Source: Heliorestis convoluta
Lineage (GTDB): Bacteria; Bacillota; Desulfitobacteriia; Heliobacteriales; Heliobacteriaceae
Direction: 5' to 3'
Length of the DNA: 64,000 bases
Assembly (NCBI RefSeq): GCF_009649955.1
Contig: NZ_CP045875.1
Span: forward strand, 787,501-851,500
A program made the position numbers and the translations under genes. Below the pieces are notes generated by a model. That model saw nothing but the letters and a program-made list of their open reading frames with translations. It was not told where the DNA came from and did not search any database. Each line of letters begins with the position of its first letter. Positions within the stretch are counted from its first letter, which is position 1. Shown in pieces: positions 10,850 to 21,159 of the stretch.

Positions 10850-11131
10850 CTAGCCAGTAGCACTTTCTTCCCATTGTTTTACCATAATCGAAAAGTTATT
10901 TCCTCTTTTCATCAGTGTGTTCGATGAGATAGGAGAATAATAAATATATTTATCAGTAATCACAAAAGATTTTTCTTTTCCTTCTTCGGAGATACGAACG
11001 ACATATCGTTTCGTAGTATCAGATTCTAGAAATTCTTGGGTGGGAAGACCTTGTAAGGATGAATCTAAATCGATAATCGCAATAATATCTTTTTTGGGTA
11101 CAATTACGTCTCCACCAAGATGTAAGTACAT
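10850..11131 (-). CDS. remB: RemB/YaaB-like DUF370 protein
   Basis: This is a 93-residue protein with the small beta-rich start 'MYLHLGGDVIVPKKDIIAIIDLD', typical of the DUF370 family. It sits between recF and gyrB, exactly where Bacillus subtilis has yaaB (remB), a relative of the matrix-gene regulator RemA. It lies 11 bases after recF, so it is probably in the same operon. DNA binding or a role in matrix control is inferred from the family. Confidence 0.8.
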   Translation of the reverse strand: MYLHLGGDVIVPKKDIIAIIDLDSSLQGLPTQEFLESDTTKRYVVRISEEGKEKSFVITDKYIYYSPISSNTLMKRGNNFSIMVKQWEESATG

Positions 11132-11142
11132 AATCTTCCCTC

Positions 11143-12261
11143 CTATTCAGTGGTGGGCCACAATCGCCCTTCTTGCACACGAAAAAGAGCCATCTCTTTG
11201 ATTCGCTCCTTAGAAAAAGCTCTCAAATGGGTCGTCGTTATAAAAACTTGAATCTGACGACGATGTAAATATTGAAGCAACTGCTCCCTCCGGTTGGGAT
11301 CTAGTTCACTCATTACATCATCGAGCAACACAATCGGGTACTCTCTTCGAAAATGGTAGATAAAAGCGATCTCAGCCAGTTTTAGAGAAAGGGCAATGGA
11401 GCGTTGTTGACCCTGGGAAGCATATACTTTGGCTTCTCTTTGATTAAGATAAAGCTGTAAATCATCGCGATGGGGGCCTGTAAGCGTTATCTGTCGGTTA
11501 ATTTCTTCCCTTCGTCGTTCTTCCAATGCTTTTTTATAATCATTCTGCCAACGACTGCGATCGTGATGCAAAGGAAAAGAAGAGCGATAGGTAAGTTCTA
11601 GTTCTTCCTTTCCTTCACTGAGGGCTTGATAGATTTGACGAGCATAAGGTGCAATTTTGGCGATCCCATCGAGACGACGTTTTAGTACTTCTACAGCTAA
11701 GGGGGCTACCTGGTCATCCCACAGCTCTAATTCTGTTATTGATGCTTCTTGTTGGCGAAGACGACGAAGTAAGGCATTTCGTTGTGTAATCACTTTTTGA
11801 TATCGCTGTAGCGCATCGCTATAGGCAGGACTGGTTTGCCCGATTTCTCTGTCTACAAAGCGTCGGCGTTGTTCCGGAGAGCCTTTAACCAAAGCCAGAT
11901 CTTCAGGTGAAAAAACGACTGTATTCACAGCTTCAGACAGTTCATAAGCACGACGTAAGGTACGACCGTTCAGTTGTACTTTTTTTCTTTTTTCGTTGCT
12001 GTACAAGTAGTCAATCTGAAAAGGATGCTGTGATGAAAGACCCTGGGCTTTAATGCGATAATAGTCTTTTTGCCATCCTAGCATGTCTCCATCTTTGGCA
12101 TCGCGATGAGATCCTTTTCCATTAAGTAAAGCAATGGCTTCTAACAGATTGGTTTTACCTTGTCCGTTAGGGCCAACCAAAATATTAATACCTTGATGAA
12201 AAGGAATTTCTACATGCTCATAATTTCGAAACTGGACCAACTCGATGGATTTTATTTCCAT
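11143..12261 (-). CDS. recF: RecF, recombinational repair ATPase
   Basis: The 372-residue SMC-like protein has Walker A 'GPNGQGKTNLLEAI' (about residues 32-45), signature 'YASQGQQRSIALSLKLAE' and Walker B 'YPIVLLDDVMSELDPNRR'. It loads RecA at gaps together with RecO and RecR. The S4-domain gene yaaA that sits between dnaN and recF in Bacillus is missing; the 94-base gap holds no gene. Confidence 0.95.
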   Translation of the reverse strand: MEIKSIELVQFRNYEHVEIPFHQGINILVGPNGQGKTNLLEAIALLNGKGSHRDAKDGDMLGWQKDYYRIKAQGLSSQHPFQIDYLYSNEKRKKVQLNGRTLRRAYELSEAVNTVVFSPEDLALVKGSPEQRRRFVDREIGQTSPAYSDALQRYQKVITQRNALLRRLRQQEASITELELWDDQVAPLAVEVLKRRLDGIAKIAPYARQIYQALSEGKEELELTYRSSFPLHHDRSRWQNDYKKALEERRREEINRQITLTGPHRDDLQLYLNQREAKVYASQGQQRSIALSLKLAEIAFIYHFRREYPIVLLDDVMSELDPNRREQLLQYLHRRQIQVFITTTHLRAFSKERIKEMALFRVQEGRLWPTTE

Positions 12262-12355
12262 GGGAGCACGTCCCTGTGAAAAATTTTAGTTCTTTCTTTC
12301 ATTAACAGGATCATATATATGGGATAAGATTCCAGATGAATCCTATCCATCTTCG

Positions 12356-13468
12356 TTAAACCGTTCGAACCGGTACAATGAGATAAAGATAACGCTCTTC
12401 ACCAATGGGTCGAATGACACCAGGGACGAGAGGACCTGTTAAATCAATATGAATGTCTTCTACCGACAAAACTTTTAATGCTTCTTGTAAGTATCGGTAA
12501 TTAAAAGCAATGGGAATTGATTCTCCATCCATATCTACAAATACTTCTTCGTGAATATGGCCTACTTCTGGAGAGTTAGAACGAATGGTTAAGATGTTGC
12601 CTTCCATCGTTACTTTTATAATATTAGAACCTTCTTTACCGATGGAAGCAAGAGCTGCTCGATCGACAGCCTCTAATAGAGCTTTTACTTTTACAGTAAT
12701 TCGAGTCTTGTAGTCTTTCGGTATTACTTGCTGATATTTTGGATATTGCCCTTCAATAATGCGAAGAATCACTCGCATTTGTGCTGTTTCCATTAAAACT
12801 TGTGATTTTGTAATGGTCAGCTCAATTGCGCTTTCTTCATCATGGAGCAGCCTAGCTACATCAATTAAGGTTTTGCTGCTCAGAATAATTTGTCGTTCTT
12901 CTTGAATCGAGCCTTCCAAATAATGGCCTTGTAATAATGCAAGTCGATGCGTATCGGTAGCAATCCACTTAATATGATCAACTTGCAGATCCCATAATAT
13001 ACCTGTGAACCAAGGTCTTGACTCATCTGTAGAAGCAGCAAAACCAATTAGACGGGTCATTTCTTTGAATTGTCCCTGCGTAAAAGATATTTGTTGACCT
13101 TCTACAATATGAGGCAGTACGGGAAACTCTAAAGGATTCATCGTATGCAAAGTCAATTCAGATCCAAAGAATCGTACTTTTAGCAAATGGCTTTCGTCTA
13201 CTCGAAAGGTAACTGGGCCATCTGGCAAACGACGTACCATTTCACTGAAGATTTTAGCATTAACCACGGTGGTACCTGTTTGCGTAGCTCGAATAGGAAT
13301 CGTATATTCAATGCCTAGTTCCATATCCGTAGCAAGAAGTCGCAAATGGCTTTCCTGCACTTCCATATAGATACCAGTCAGAATCGGTATAGGTGGCCTA
13401 GCAGAAACGGCTCGTAAGACTGCGCTTACACCTTCTGTTAACTCTTGTCGTGTACAGGAAAATTCCAT
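12356..13468 (-). CDS. dnaN: DNA polymerase III sliding clamp (beta subunit)
   Basis: The 370-residue protein matches the three-domain beta clamp ('MEFSCTRQELTEGVSAVLRAV...', 'NAKIFSEMVRRLPDG', 'ALLEAVDRAALAS', 'FNYRYLQEALKVL'). The family's usual C-terminal 'PVR' motif is present near the end. It follows dnaA, with a 157-base spacer rich in DnaA boxes. Confidence 0.96.
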   Translation of the reverse strand: MEFSCTRQELTEGVSAVLRAVSARPPIPILTGIYMEVQESHLRLLATDMELGIEYTIPIRATQTGTTVVNAKIFSEMVRRLPDGPVTFRVDESHLLKVRFFGSELTLHTMNPLEFPVLPHIVEGQQISFTQGQFKEMTRLIGFAASTDESRPWFTGILWDLQVDHIKWIATDTHRLALLQGHYLEGSIQEERQIILSSKTLIDVARLLHDEESAIELTITKSQVLMETAQMRVILRIIEGQYPKYQQVIPKDYKTRITVKVKALLEAVDRAALASIGKEGSNIIKVTMEGNILTIRSNSPEVGHIHEEVFVDMDGESIPIAFNYRYLQEALKVLSVEDIHIDLTGPLVPGVIRPIGEERYLYLIVPVRTV

Positions 13469-13539
13469 CGGTGTAACCTCCTTCGTTTGCTCTGCTTTTC
13501 TTCACAAATAGATAGTAGTCATAGTATAGTCACTGAATA

Positions 13540-13603
13540 TGTGGATAAGTGCTTGTAGCCTTGCGATGTTAGGAAAAACCTCTGTGGATAACCATGTGGA
13601 TAA
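13540..13603. promoter_or_regulatory. DnaA-box group between dnaA and dnaN (oriC second part)
   Basis: Three perfect TGTGGATAA boxes lie at 13540-13548, 13583-13591 and 13595-13603, the last two only 3 bases apart. An AT-rich stretch lies between this group and the end of dnaA. Bacillus subtilis has a bipartite origin flanking dnaA with the unwinding element on this side, so this is likely the second half of oriC. Confidence 0.75.
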
Positions 13604-13625
13604 CTAGGATAATAGGGGATAACTT

Positions 13626-14966
13626 TTATTTTCGCTGAATTTTTTCTTTCAATAGCTGTAGAGCCATCTCTAATTGTGGGTTTTTTTGTCGTTCTTTGCT
13701 GATTTTTTCGTGGGCGTGAATGACCGTCGTATGGTCTCTTCCACCAAATTCTTCACCTATTTTAGGTAAAGAGATATCCATGAGTTCTCTCGATAAATAC
13801 ATAGCGATTTGTCGAGGAAAGGATACATCACGGGTTCGTTTTTTCGCTTTTAGATCTTCTACTCTGAGATTATAGTGCTCTGCTACGATTTCTTGAATCA
13901 GAGCAATCGTAATGGGCTTGATCTGATTGGCTGGCATAATATTGCGAAGTGCTTCTTCAGCCAGTTGAATGGTCAGCTCTTTTTTTGATAGAGAAGAAAA
14001 AGCCATGATGCGGTTTAGCGCACCTTCTAGCTCCCTTATGTTTGATTGAATGGTGTTGGCAATAAAAGCAATCACTTCATTGGGGACTTCTAAGTTTTCA
14101 ACCATCGCTTTTTTTCGTAAGATGGCAATCCTTGTTTCTAAGTCGGGCGCATTGATATCAGTAATCAAGCCCCATTCAAAGCGACTTCGCAGTCGGTCTT
14201 CTAATGTTGGAATTTCTTTAGGAGGACGATCAGAGGAGATAATAATTTGTTTATTGGCTTCATGGAGAGCATTAAAAGTATGGAAAAACTCTTCCTGGGT
14301 TCGCTCTTTACCAGCTAGAAATTGAATATCATCAATCAACAAAACATCGATATTGCGATATCGATTTCTAAAATCAACCGTTTTATCGTCTCGAATGGAA
14401 TTGATCATTTCATTCGTAAACTTTTCCGATGATACATACATAACTTTTGTCTGCGGCCACTGGTTAATTACGTAATGGCCAATGGCTTGCATTAAGTGGG
14501 TTTTTCCCAATCCAACACCGCCATAAATAAAGAGCGGGTTATAAGCTTTTGCGGGAGATTCAGCTACAGCAAGAGAAGCAGCATGAGCAAAACGATTAGA
14601 ATTGCCCACTACAAAGGTATCAAAGGTGTACTTGGGATTTAATTGTGGTTGAAAATAATCTTCATCATTATGGGCAGGCCGTTGCTTTGTTTTTTCATTT
14701 TGACTGCTTTCTTGGTTCGGTGAGAAAAAATGAAGCTCAATAGGATGTCCGACAACGACAGAAAGAGAGTTCTTGATTAAGGTTGCATAACGGTTTTCCA
14801 GCCAGTCTCTAGCCAAATCGTTCGGAACAGCAACATAAGCGTCGCGGTCTTGAATCGAGACAAGCTGTGTGTTTTTCAACCAAGTGTCAAAACTCTCCGG
14901 GTTTAGTTCTTGTTTTAATATCTCCAAAGTTTGCTGCCAAAGACCTGCGATCTGTGTTTGTGCCAC
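13626..14966 (-). CDS. dnaA: Chromosomal replication initiator DnaA
   Basis: The 446-residue initiator has an N-terminal domain I ('[22 protein letters not shown]'), a short variable linker, and an AAA+ core with Walker A '[17 protein letters not shown]' and Walker B '[15 protein letters not shown]'. The C-terminal DNA-binding domain carries '[24 protein letters not shown]'. The start is GTG at 14966. DnaA boxes on both sides suggest autoregulation. Confidence 0.97.
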   Translation of the reverse strand: MAQTQIAGLWQQTLEILKQELNPESFDTWLKNTQLVSIQDRDAYVAVPNDLARDWLENRYATLIKNSLSVVVGHPIELHFFSPNQESSQNEKTKQRPAHNDEDYFQPQLNPKYTFDTFVVGNSNRFAHAASLAVAESPAKAYNPLFIYGGVGLGKTHLMQAIGHYVINQWPQTKVMYVSSEKFTNEMINSIRDDKTVDFRNRYRNIDVLLIDDIQFLAGKERTQEEFFHTFNALHEANKQIIISSDRPPKEIPTLEDRLRSRFEWGLITDINAPDLETRIAILRKKAMVENLEVPNEVIAFIANTIQSNIRELEGALNRIMAFSSLSKKELTIQLAEEALRNIMPANQIKPITIALIQEIVAEHYNLRVEDLKAKKRTRDVSFPRQIAMYLSRELMDISLPKIGEEFGGRDHTTVIHAHEKISKERQKNPQLEMALQLLKEKIQRK

Positions 14967-15489
14967 CGATCCATACCCCCAAAACGGATATTAACAAATT
15001 CTCCACTGTTCTATCCCCGTGGATAAAACAACAAAAAGCTTTATGCATAAGGATAATCGCGAAAAAAGCGATTATTATCCACAAAAAACATTAGACTGAA
15101 TAATTTTCAACAGAGGATAAAGTATAAGAAAAAAATGATCCACCAAAGAGGCCTTAAAAAAGTGGAATTAAAAACAAAAAAACACACAATTTATCCACAG
15201 CCTGTGGAGAAAAGGGTAGAAAAGTCTTGTATAGCAAGGGTTACACACCTGTGGAAAAGTTTCATCCACAATTGTACAGTCTTACTGAGTTATCCACAAG
15301 GGGATAAGTGTCGAAAGACATCTATTTTACCCACATTTTTGAATGCTTCACTTTATGTCGCCACTTTTCTTGACTTGTTACGGCTATTCGAATATAATAG
15401 GTGTGTTTGTTAAGTGCTGTCAGGTCAACCTATTGGCAGGATGTATAAAAAACCATCTGGATCAACAACATACTAAGGAGGTGTTTCGT
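14967..15489. other. oriC: Replication origin (oriC) in the dnaA-rpmH spacer
   Basis: The 523-base spacer between divergent dnaA and rpmH holds no credible gene. It has three perfect DnaA boxes TTATCCACA (15075-15083, 15191-15199, 15290-15298). Several near matches add to these, including 15018-15026, 15203-15211, 15250-15258 and 15262-15270. AT-rich blocks lie between them. Divergent essential replication genes around such a cluster define the origin in Bacillota. The exact unwinding element was not located. Confidence 0.88.
15370..15398 (+). promoter_or_regulatory. Promoter of rpmH
   Basis: TTGACT (15370-15375), a 17-base spacer and TATAAT (15393-15398) form an almost perfect sigma-A promoter about 90 bases before the rpmH start. 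Confidence 0.85.
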
Positions 15490-15624
15490 GTGAAGCGCAC
15501 CTATCAGCCAAAAAATAGAAAGCATAAGCGTGTCCATGGCTTCTTAAGCCGCATGCGTACGAAAAATGGCCGGAATATATTAAAACGTCGCCGGGCCAAA
15601 GGTAGAAAAGTTCTCAGTGCATAA
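15490..15624 (+). CDS. rpmH: Ribosomal protein bL34
   Basis: This is the 44-residue, very basic L34 protein ('[17 protein letters not shown]...'). The start is GTG at 15490 with AAGGAGGTG just upstream. It is the first gene of the rpmH-rnpA-yidD-yidC-jag cluster. Confidence 0.96.
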   Translation: MKRTYQPKNRKHKRVHGFLSRMRTKNGRNILKRRRAKGRKVLSA

Positions 15625-15648
15625 GGCCGCTTCGGGGGCCTTCTTTTG
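15623..15648 (+). terminator. Weak terminator or attenuator after rpmH
   Basis: AAGGCC (15623-15628) pairs with GGCCTT (15637-15642), followed by a short T-rich tail. It lies between rpmH and rnpA and could lower expression of rnpA relative to L34. Confidence 0.5.
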
Positions 15649-15665
15649 TTTATGGGGGTGATCTT

Positions 15666-16022
15666 TTGCTACCCCGTCGTTACCGTTTGCGGCGCAGCAA
15701 AGATTTTCAAACTGTTTACAGGCGTGGAAATTCTGTAGCCGGACGTTATGTTGTTTTATATCTTCTAAAAGGGAAAGGCACCCAACGCTTTGGTTTTTCT
15801 GTATCTTCTAAAGTTGGAAAAGCTGTTATTCGGAACAAGGTAAAAAGGCAACTCAGAGAAATATGTCGTCGTTATCGTCCACGGCTTCACCAGGGGCGAG
15901 ATGTTATTTTAATAGCTCGTCAAAAAATAAAAGGAATTCCTTTTCGTGAAGTCGAAAAAGATGTAATTAAGCTATTTAAAAGGGCTAAGCTCTGGATGGG
16001 AGAATCTAATGGCAATCAATAA
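15666..16022 (+). CDS. rnpA: Ribonuclease P protein component
   Basis: The 118-residue basic protein helps the RNase P RNA cut tRNA 5' leaders. It carries the family core '[15 protein letters not shown]' and the RNR motif region '[17 protein letters not shown]'. The start is TTG at 15666. It overlaps yidD by 14 bases. Confidence 0.94.
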   Translation: MLPRRYRLRRSKDFQTVYRRGNSVAGRYVVLYLLKGKGTQRFGFSVSSKVGKAVIRNKVKRQLREICRRYRPRLHQGRDVILIARQKIKGIPFREVEKDVIKLFKRAKLWMGESNGNQ

Positions 16023-16221
16023 ACTTATTATTGTGCCCATACGATTCTATCAACGCTACATTTCTCCCTTACTTGGCCCTCGCTGCCGCTTTCTACCTAC
16101 TTGTTCGGACTATGCCATTCAAGCCGTGGAGAAGTACGGATTTTGGCGAGGTATAGGTAAAGCCATCTGGAGGATTTTACGTTGTCACCCTTTTCATCCT
16201 GGTGGTTACGATCCAGTGTAA
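16009..16221 (+). CDS. yidD: YidD, membrane-protein insertion efficiency factor
   Basis: The 70-residue protein has the family pattern '[35 protein letters not shown]' followed by '[13 protein letters not shown]', including the conserved cysteines. It assists YidC-dependent insertion and sits between rnpA and yidC as usual. Confidence 0.93.
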   Translation: MAINKLIIVPIRFYQRYISPLLGPRCRFLPTCSDYAIQAVEKYGFWRGIGKAIWRILRCHPFHPGGYDPV

Positions 16222-16278
16222 GGCCCGGCATCAAGAGCGACCGATTTTTCGGTACATATGTAAGGAGGAATGCTTGCC

Positions 16279-16962
16279 TTGGGTCTGTGGGATCTCATAG
16301 TAGGATCATTTATCTCATTCATTCAGTTTTTCTATAACATTACGAACATGATTGGAATTCCCAATTATGGATTGGCCATTATATTGATAACAATCTTTAT
16401 CAAAATGGCTCTCTATCCCCTTACGGTAAAACAGATGCGATCGATGCGATCGATGGCGGAATTAGCACCAAAGCAGAAAGCGATTCAAGAGAAGCACAAG
16501 AAAAATCCACAAAAAGCACAAGAAGAAATGATGAAGCTATATAAAGATGCAGGCGTCAACCCACTAAGTGGCTGTTTACCACTGCTTATTCAGCTTCCCA
16601 TTCTAATTGCTTTTTATGGAGCCCTTTTGAATTTCAATTATGCCAATGAAGCGCATGCTCAATTTTTATGGCTTGATAGCTTGTCTGTTGCTGATACGAC
16701 CTTTATTTTACCTATCTTAGCTGCCGCTACAACTTACTTACAGATGAAAGTATCGGCACCACCTGCTAACCTACAAACACCACAATCAGAACAGATGCAG
16801 AAGATGATGTCCGTGATGATGCCACTTTTGATTGGTTGGATGGCTTATACATTCCCTGCCGGTCTTGCGCTTTACTGGGTGACATTTAATACCGTAGGTA
16901 TCCTTCAACAGTTGTACATCAACCGATCCTTTGAAGTTCAGAAGGGAGAAGGAACCGCTTAA
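16279..16962 (+). CDS. yidC: Membrane protein insertase YidC/Oxa1 (SpoIIIJ type)
   Basis: This is a short Gram-positive YidC of about 227 residues with five membrane helices and the family motif 'GVNPLSGCLPLLIQLPILIAFY'. No lipoprotein signal is visible, and no second YidC paralogue is in the window. The frame also opens at an ATG at 16270, but that codon touches the RBS AAGGAGG; TTG at 16279 has the normal gap and is preferred. The stop overlaps the jag start by one base. In Bacillus the SpoIIIJ version is needed for sporulation. Confidence 0.92.
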   Translation: MGLWDLIVGSFISFIQFFYNITNMIGIPNYGLAIILITIFIKMALYPLTVKQMRSMRSMAELAPKQKAIQEKHKKNPQKAQEEMMKLYKDAGVNPLSGCLPLLIQLPILIAFYGALLNFNYANEAHAQFLWLDSLSVADTTFILPILAAATTYLQMKVSAPPANLQTPQSEQMQKMMSVMMPLLIGWMAYTFPAGLALYWVTFNTVGILQQLYINRSFEVQKGEGTA

Positions 16963-17750
16963 TGACCCAGCCCATTATCGTTGAAAAAACGGCCAAAACG
17001 GTGAAAGAGGCTGTAAATGCCGCTCTAGCAGAACTTCAATTGGAAGAAAAAGATGTTGAAGTTCATGTGATTGAAGAACCATCTAAAGGATTTCTAGGCT
17101 TAATTGGTGTAAAGCCAGCACGTGTAAAAGTTACTGTGAAGCCTGATCCATTGAGAGACACCCTTCGATTTCTTAATGACATCTTTCAAACGATGGAAGT
17201 TCAAGCTGAAATCATTCCACAATGGAAAGATGAGATTCTTCATATCACATTTAAAGGTGACGATTTAGGCATCTTAATCGGTCGACGTGGAGACACTTTA
17301 GATTCTCTTCAGTATTTGACCAACCTTGCCATTAATCGCCAAAGCCTTTCTAGAATTCGCATCATTCTAGATGTTGAAAATTATCGTCAGCGTAGAGAAG
17401 AAACACTGGTGCGGTTGGCCAAGCGATTGGGAGACAAGGTAAAGAGAAGTGGTACTCGAGTCGCCCTAGAACCAATGAGTCCTCAAGAACGTAGAATCAT
17501 TCATACAGCTCTACAAGGCGATCCTAAGTTATCAACTTTTTCAGAAGGTGAAGATCCCTTTCGTAAAGTTGTAATTGTACCAAAACAGGAACAACGTCGT
17601 CCTAGAGGGAACAATCCTAATTCTGCAAACGAATATAAAGGCGAGTACAATCGCTCGGCAACTGCAACGAGAGGAAAGAGTCGTCCTTACGAGCAGAGAG
17701 AAGGAATCTCCAAGAGTATGGAAAAAGATAGACCAGGGTATGATAGATAA
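16962..17750 (+). CDS. jag: Jag/KhpB RNA-binding protein
   Basis: The 262-residue protein has an N-terminal Jag domain ('IIVEKTAKTVKEAVNAALAE'), a KH domain with the loop 'GILIGRRGDTLDSLQYLTN', and an R3H domain around 'PMSPQERRIIHTALQG'. The last 70 or so residues are charged and low in complexity. It is translationally coupled to yidC. Family members bind RNA and affect cell division and sporulation. Confidence 0.92.
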   Translation: MTQPIIVEKTAKTVKEAVNAALAELQLEEKDVEVHVIEEPSKGFLGLIGVKPARVKVTVKPDPLRDTLRFLNDIFQTMEVQAEIIPQWKDEILHITFKGDDLGILIGRRGDTLDSLQYLTNLAINRQSLSRIRIILDVENYRQRREETLVRLAKRLGDKVKRSGTRVALEPMSPQERRIIHTALQGDPKLSTFSEGEDPFRKVVIVPKQEQRRPRGNNPNSANEYKGEYNRSATATRGKSRPYEQREGISKSMEKDRPGYDR

Positions 17751-17772
17751 AAAGCGCTTAGGCGCTTTTTTT
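17751..17772 (+). terminator. Terminator after jag
   Basis: AAAGCGC (17751-17757) pairs with GCGCTTT (17762-17768) and runs into a T tract directly after the jag stop. Confidence 0.8.
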
Positions 17773-17797
17773 CCTATGTGGAAGAGGTAAGTATTTC

Positions 17798-19204
17798 ATG
17801 TATCAAGATACAATAGCAGCTGTTTCAACAGCCATTGGAGAAGGCGCCATTGGAATCATTCGTGTTAGTGGACCTGAAGCAATTGAAATCGTTCGTAAAG
17901 TTTTCAAGCCCAAGTATGGAAAAACAATTGATCAGTGGCAGAGTCATACGTTACATCTAGGTACGGTCATTCACCCTGATCAAGGGCAGCCCATTGATGA
18001 AGTTTTGGTAGCTTGGATGAAAGGGCCGAAAACATTTACAACAGAAGATGTTGCTGAATTTCACTGTCACGGGGGATCCCTTCCTTTACGAGAAACTTTA
18101 GAAGCGATACTACGAGCCGGAGCAAGACTGGCTGAGCCTGGAGAATTTACAAGACGAGCTTTCTTAGGTGGTCGACTCGATCTGGCCCAGGCTGAGGCAA
18201 TTATGGAAGTGATTCAATCTAAGACACGAGATGGTTTGGGAGCGGCTCTCTCTCAATTAGAAGGTCATTTATCTAAAAAAATAAAAGAAGTAAGCGATCG
18301 TCTCTTACAAGTGATGGCTCATCTAGAAGCGCTCATTGACTTTCCAGAGGAAGATTTGCCTGAATTGAGCGACGAAAAATTACGTACCGATCTGGAAATC
18401 ATCAAAAATGAATTGATAGGATTGTTACAAAGAGCCCAGACAGGAAAAGTATTACGAGAAGGCTGGAAAACAGTCATAATAGGACGGCCCAATGTGGGCA
18501 AGTCGAGTCTTTTAAATGCTTTATTAGATGAGCAGAGAGCTATTGTTACAGATATACCAGGTACAACTCGTGATGCCATTGAAGAGATGATCGATCTTGG
18601 TGGCATTCCTTTGCGTCTTATTGATACGGCAGGCATTCGAGAAACAGCGGACCAAGTTGAAAAAATTGGTGTAGAGAAAACGTTGCACTACATGGAAAAA
18701 GCAGATCTCATTCTTTTTGTTCTTGATGGTTCTGAAAAAGTCACAGCAGAAGAAAAAGAATTGCTTAGCTCCTTGAAAAACCGTCCGGCGATTGTTTTGA
18801 TTAATAAAGCTGACTTGGAAGAAAGAAAGATTGATCAAGAAGAAGTAAAAACTATTACGCACCAAAAGCCGATTATTTCAATTTCTGCTCGAGAAGCCTG
18901 GGGATTAGAAGAATTGTCAAAGGTGATTCGTCAATTTGTTTACGGTGATGAAAAAGAAAAAACAGCATCATCACTAGAATATGAACGACTTGATCTTATT
19001 ACACAAGCGAGGCATCGAGAAGCCATTGAAAGAGCTCTTCAGCATATTCAACAAATGATCGTTGATTTGGAACTTCAGACGAGTCCTGATTTTTTAACAA
19101 TAGACTTAAGAGCTGCTTGGGAAGCACTTGGTGAAATCACAGGTCATACAGTTGGAGAAGATGTTATGGATAAGATCTTCTCATCCTTTTGCATTGGAAA
19201 GTAA
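17798..19204 (+). CDS. mnmE: tRNA modification GTPase MnmE
   Basis: The 468-residue protein has the N-terminal folate-binding domain ('DTIAAVSTAIGEGAIGIIRVSG') and a helical domain. Its inserted G domain carries 'GRPNVGKSSLLN', 'DIPGTTRD', 'DTAG' and 'NKAD'. The conserved C-terminal end is 'FCIGK', whose cysteine is normal for the family. With MnmG it makes the carboxymethylaminomethyl group on the wobble uridine of some tRNAs. Confidence 0.97.
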   Translation: MYQDTIAAVSTAIGEGAIGIIRVSGPEAIEIVRKVFKPKYGKTIDQWQSHTLHLGTVIHPDQGQPIDEVLVAWMKGPKTFTTEDVAEFHCHGGSLPLRETLEAILRAGARLAEPGEFTRRAFLGGRLDLAQAEAIMEVIQSKTRDGLGAALSQLEGHLSKKIKEVSDRLLQVMAHLEALIDFPEEDLPELSDEKLRTDLEIIKNELIGLLQRAQTGKVLREGWKTVIIGRPNVGKSSLLNALLDEQRAIVTDIPGTTRDAIEEMIDLGGIPLRLIDTAGIRETADQVEKIGVEKTLHYMEKADLILFVLDGSEKVTAEEKELLSSLKNRPAIVLINKADLEERKIDQEEVKTITHQKPIISISAREAWGLEELSKVIRQFVYGDEKEKTASSLEYERLDLITQARHREAIERALQHIQQMIVDLELQTSPDFLTIDLRAAWEALGEITGHTVGEDVMDKIFSSFCIGK

Positions 19205-19221
19205 AATGGAGTTGATGAACG

Positions 19222-21159
19222 GTGCCATACGAGGCCGGACAATATGATGTAATTGTAATCGGTGCCGGTCATGCCGGATGCGAAGCTGCACTGGCAGCGG
19301 CTAAAATGGGATGCCATACTCTTGTTGTCACAATAGCCTGGGACAATGTAGCTCTTATGCCCTGTAATCCAGCCATCGGTGGTCCTGCTAAAGGTCATCT
19401 TGTTCGAGAAATCGATGCTTTAGGTGGTCAAATGGGTTCGGCCATTGATCATAGTGCGATTCAAATCCGTATGTTGAATACAGGAAAAGGCCCAGCCGTC
19501 CATGCTTTGCGTGCACAAGCTGATAAAAAAGTCTATCAGCATTACATGACCCAACAACTAGAAAACCAAAAGAACCTCGATGTAAGACAAGCTATGATTG
19601 ATGAAATACTTGTGGAAGAGAATCAAGTCGTTGGTATAGTAACTCAAACGGGTGCTACCTATCGATCGCCGACTGTGGTTTTAACGACAGGTACATACCT
19701 TACTGGAAAAATCATTTTGGGTGATCTCTATTATGATGGTGGACCCAATGGCTACTTTTCTGCTCGATCATTGAGTCATTCCTTAAAAAAGCTTGGTTTA
19801 CGTTTGGGGCGCTTTAAGACAGGTACACCGGCTCGAGTCGATGGTAAAACCATTGATTTTTCTAAAATGACAGAACAACCTGGTGATGCTGGTAATTTAC
19901 GATTTTCTTTTATATCTGAACCACATGAAAGAGAACAAATCTCTTGTTGGCTTACTTATACAACTGAACAAACGCACCAGATCATTCGTGATAATCTACA
20001 TCGCTCGCCCCTTTTTAGTGGCATTATAGAAGGAACAGGGCCTCGCTATTGCCCGTCCATTGAAGATAAAGTGGTTCGATTTGCTGACAAAAAAGCCCAT
20101 CAAGTTTTTATAGAACCAGAAGGTAGAGAAACCCAGGAGTACTACGTACAGGGGATGTCTACCAGTTTACCGGAAGATGTACAGCTACAAATGTTACAAT
20201 CAATCATTGGCTTAGAATCTGTAAAAATCATACGACCTGGTTATGCCATTGAATACGACTATGTAGATCCTACACAGTTAAAGCTTTCTTTAGAACATCA
20301 AGAAATTAAAGGTCTTTTTAGTGCTGGCCAGATTAATGGAACTTCTGGCTATGAAGAAGCAGCGGCGCAAGGATTGATAGCTGGTATTAATGCAGCTTTA
20401 CTGGTACAACATAAAGAACCTTTTGTATTAAAACGTTCTGATGCCTATATAGGTGTTTTAATCGACGATTTAGTAACCAAAGGCACCAATGAGCCTTATC
20501 GAATGTTAACATCAAGAGCAGAATATCGACTCTTGTTACGACAAGACAATGCCGATCAAAGACTAACTGAAAAAGGTCGTCAGATTGGACTTGTAGATGA
20601 TCGTCGATATGAAATATTTCAAGAAAAAATTAAATTGTTACAAACTGAGAAAGAACGATGGCAAAGCACGATGATGAAACCAAGCAATGAAGCCTTTATG
20701 AATGTACTATGTCAGGAGAATAGTGCCTCTATAACAAAAGGTATTAGCTTGTATGATCTATTACGTCGCCCTGAGCTTAGTTATAAAATTTTGCGTCCTT
20801 TTCTAGATAGTGATAAGAGTGATAGCGATCTTGAAACTAGAGTTTCCTATTTAGCGGAAGACGTGGCAGAACAAGTAGAGATTATCGCTAAGTTTGAAGG
20901 CTATCTAGCCAAGCAAGAAACTCAAGTTGAACGTTTTAACAAGTTAGAAAACAAACGCTTACCGGAAAATATTAACTATGAAGAAATCGGCGGGCTTTCC
21001 ACGGAAGCGCGTCAAAAGCTACTTCAAAGAAAGCCAGAGTCACTCGGTCAAGCATCAAGAATATCTGGAGTCAGTCCGGCTGACATATCATTATTACTTG
21101 TTTACTTAGAGCAACGGCGAAGAAAGAAAAAGAATGAGGGGTCTTTGGATGAATCTTGA
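19222..21159 (+). CDS. mnmG: tRNA uridine 5-carboxymethylaminomethyl modification enzyme MnmG
   Basis: The 645-residue flavoprotein has the FAD dinucleotide motif '[21 protein letters not shown]', the signature '[19 protein letters not shown]' and the second motif '[21 protein letters not shown]'. It partners MnmE encoded just upstream. The start is GTG at 19222; the end overlaps rsmG. Confidence 0.97.
   Translation: MPYEAGQYDVIVIGAGHAGCEAALAAAKMGCHTLVVTIAWDNVALMPCNPAIGGPAKGHLVREIDALGGQMGSAIDHSAIQIRMLNTGKGPAVHALRAQADKKVYQHYMTQQLENQKNLDVRQAMIDEILVEENQVVGIVTQTGATYRSPTVVLTTGTYLTGKIILGDLYYDGGPNGYFSARSLSHSLKKLGLRLGRFKTGTPARVDGKTIDFSKMTEQPGDAGNLRFSFISEPHEREQISCWLTYTTEQTHQIIRDNLHRSPLFSGIIEGTGPRYCPSIEDKVVRFADKKAHQVFIEPEGRETQEYYVQGMSTSLPEDVQLQMLQSIIGLESVKIIRPGYAIEYDYVDPTQLKLSLEHQEIKGLFSAGQINGTSGYEEAAAQGLIAGINAALLVQHKEPFVLKRSDAYIGVLIDDLVTKGTNEPYRMLTSRAEYRLLLRQDNADQRLTEKGRQIGLVDDRRYEIFQEKIKLLQTEKERWQSTMMKPSNEAFMNVLCQENSASITKGISLYDLLRRPELSYKILRPFLDSDKSDSDLETRVSYLAEDVAEQVEIIAKFEGYLAKQETQVERFNKLENKRLPENINYEEIGGLSTEARQKLLQRKPESLGQASRISGVSPADISLLLVYLEQRRRKKKNEGSLDES

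Noticed and set aside
15135-15413. Open frame of 92 codons inside the oriC spacer
   Set aside because: It overlaps DnaA boxes and AT-rich DNA, has no ribosome binding site, and matches no family.
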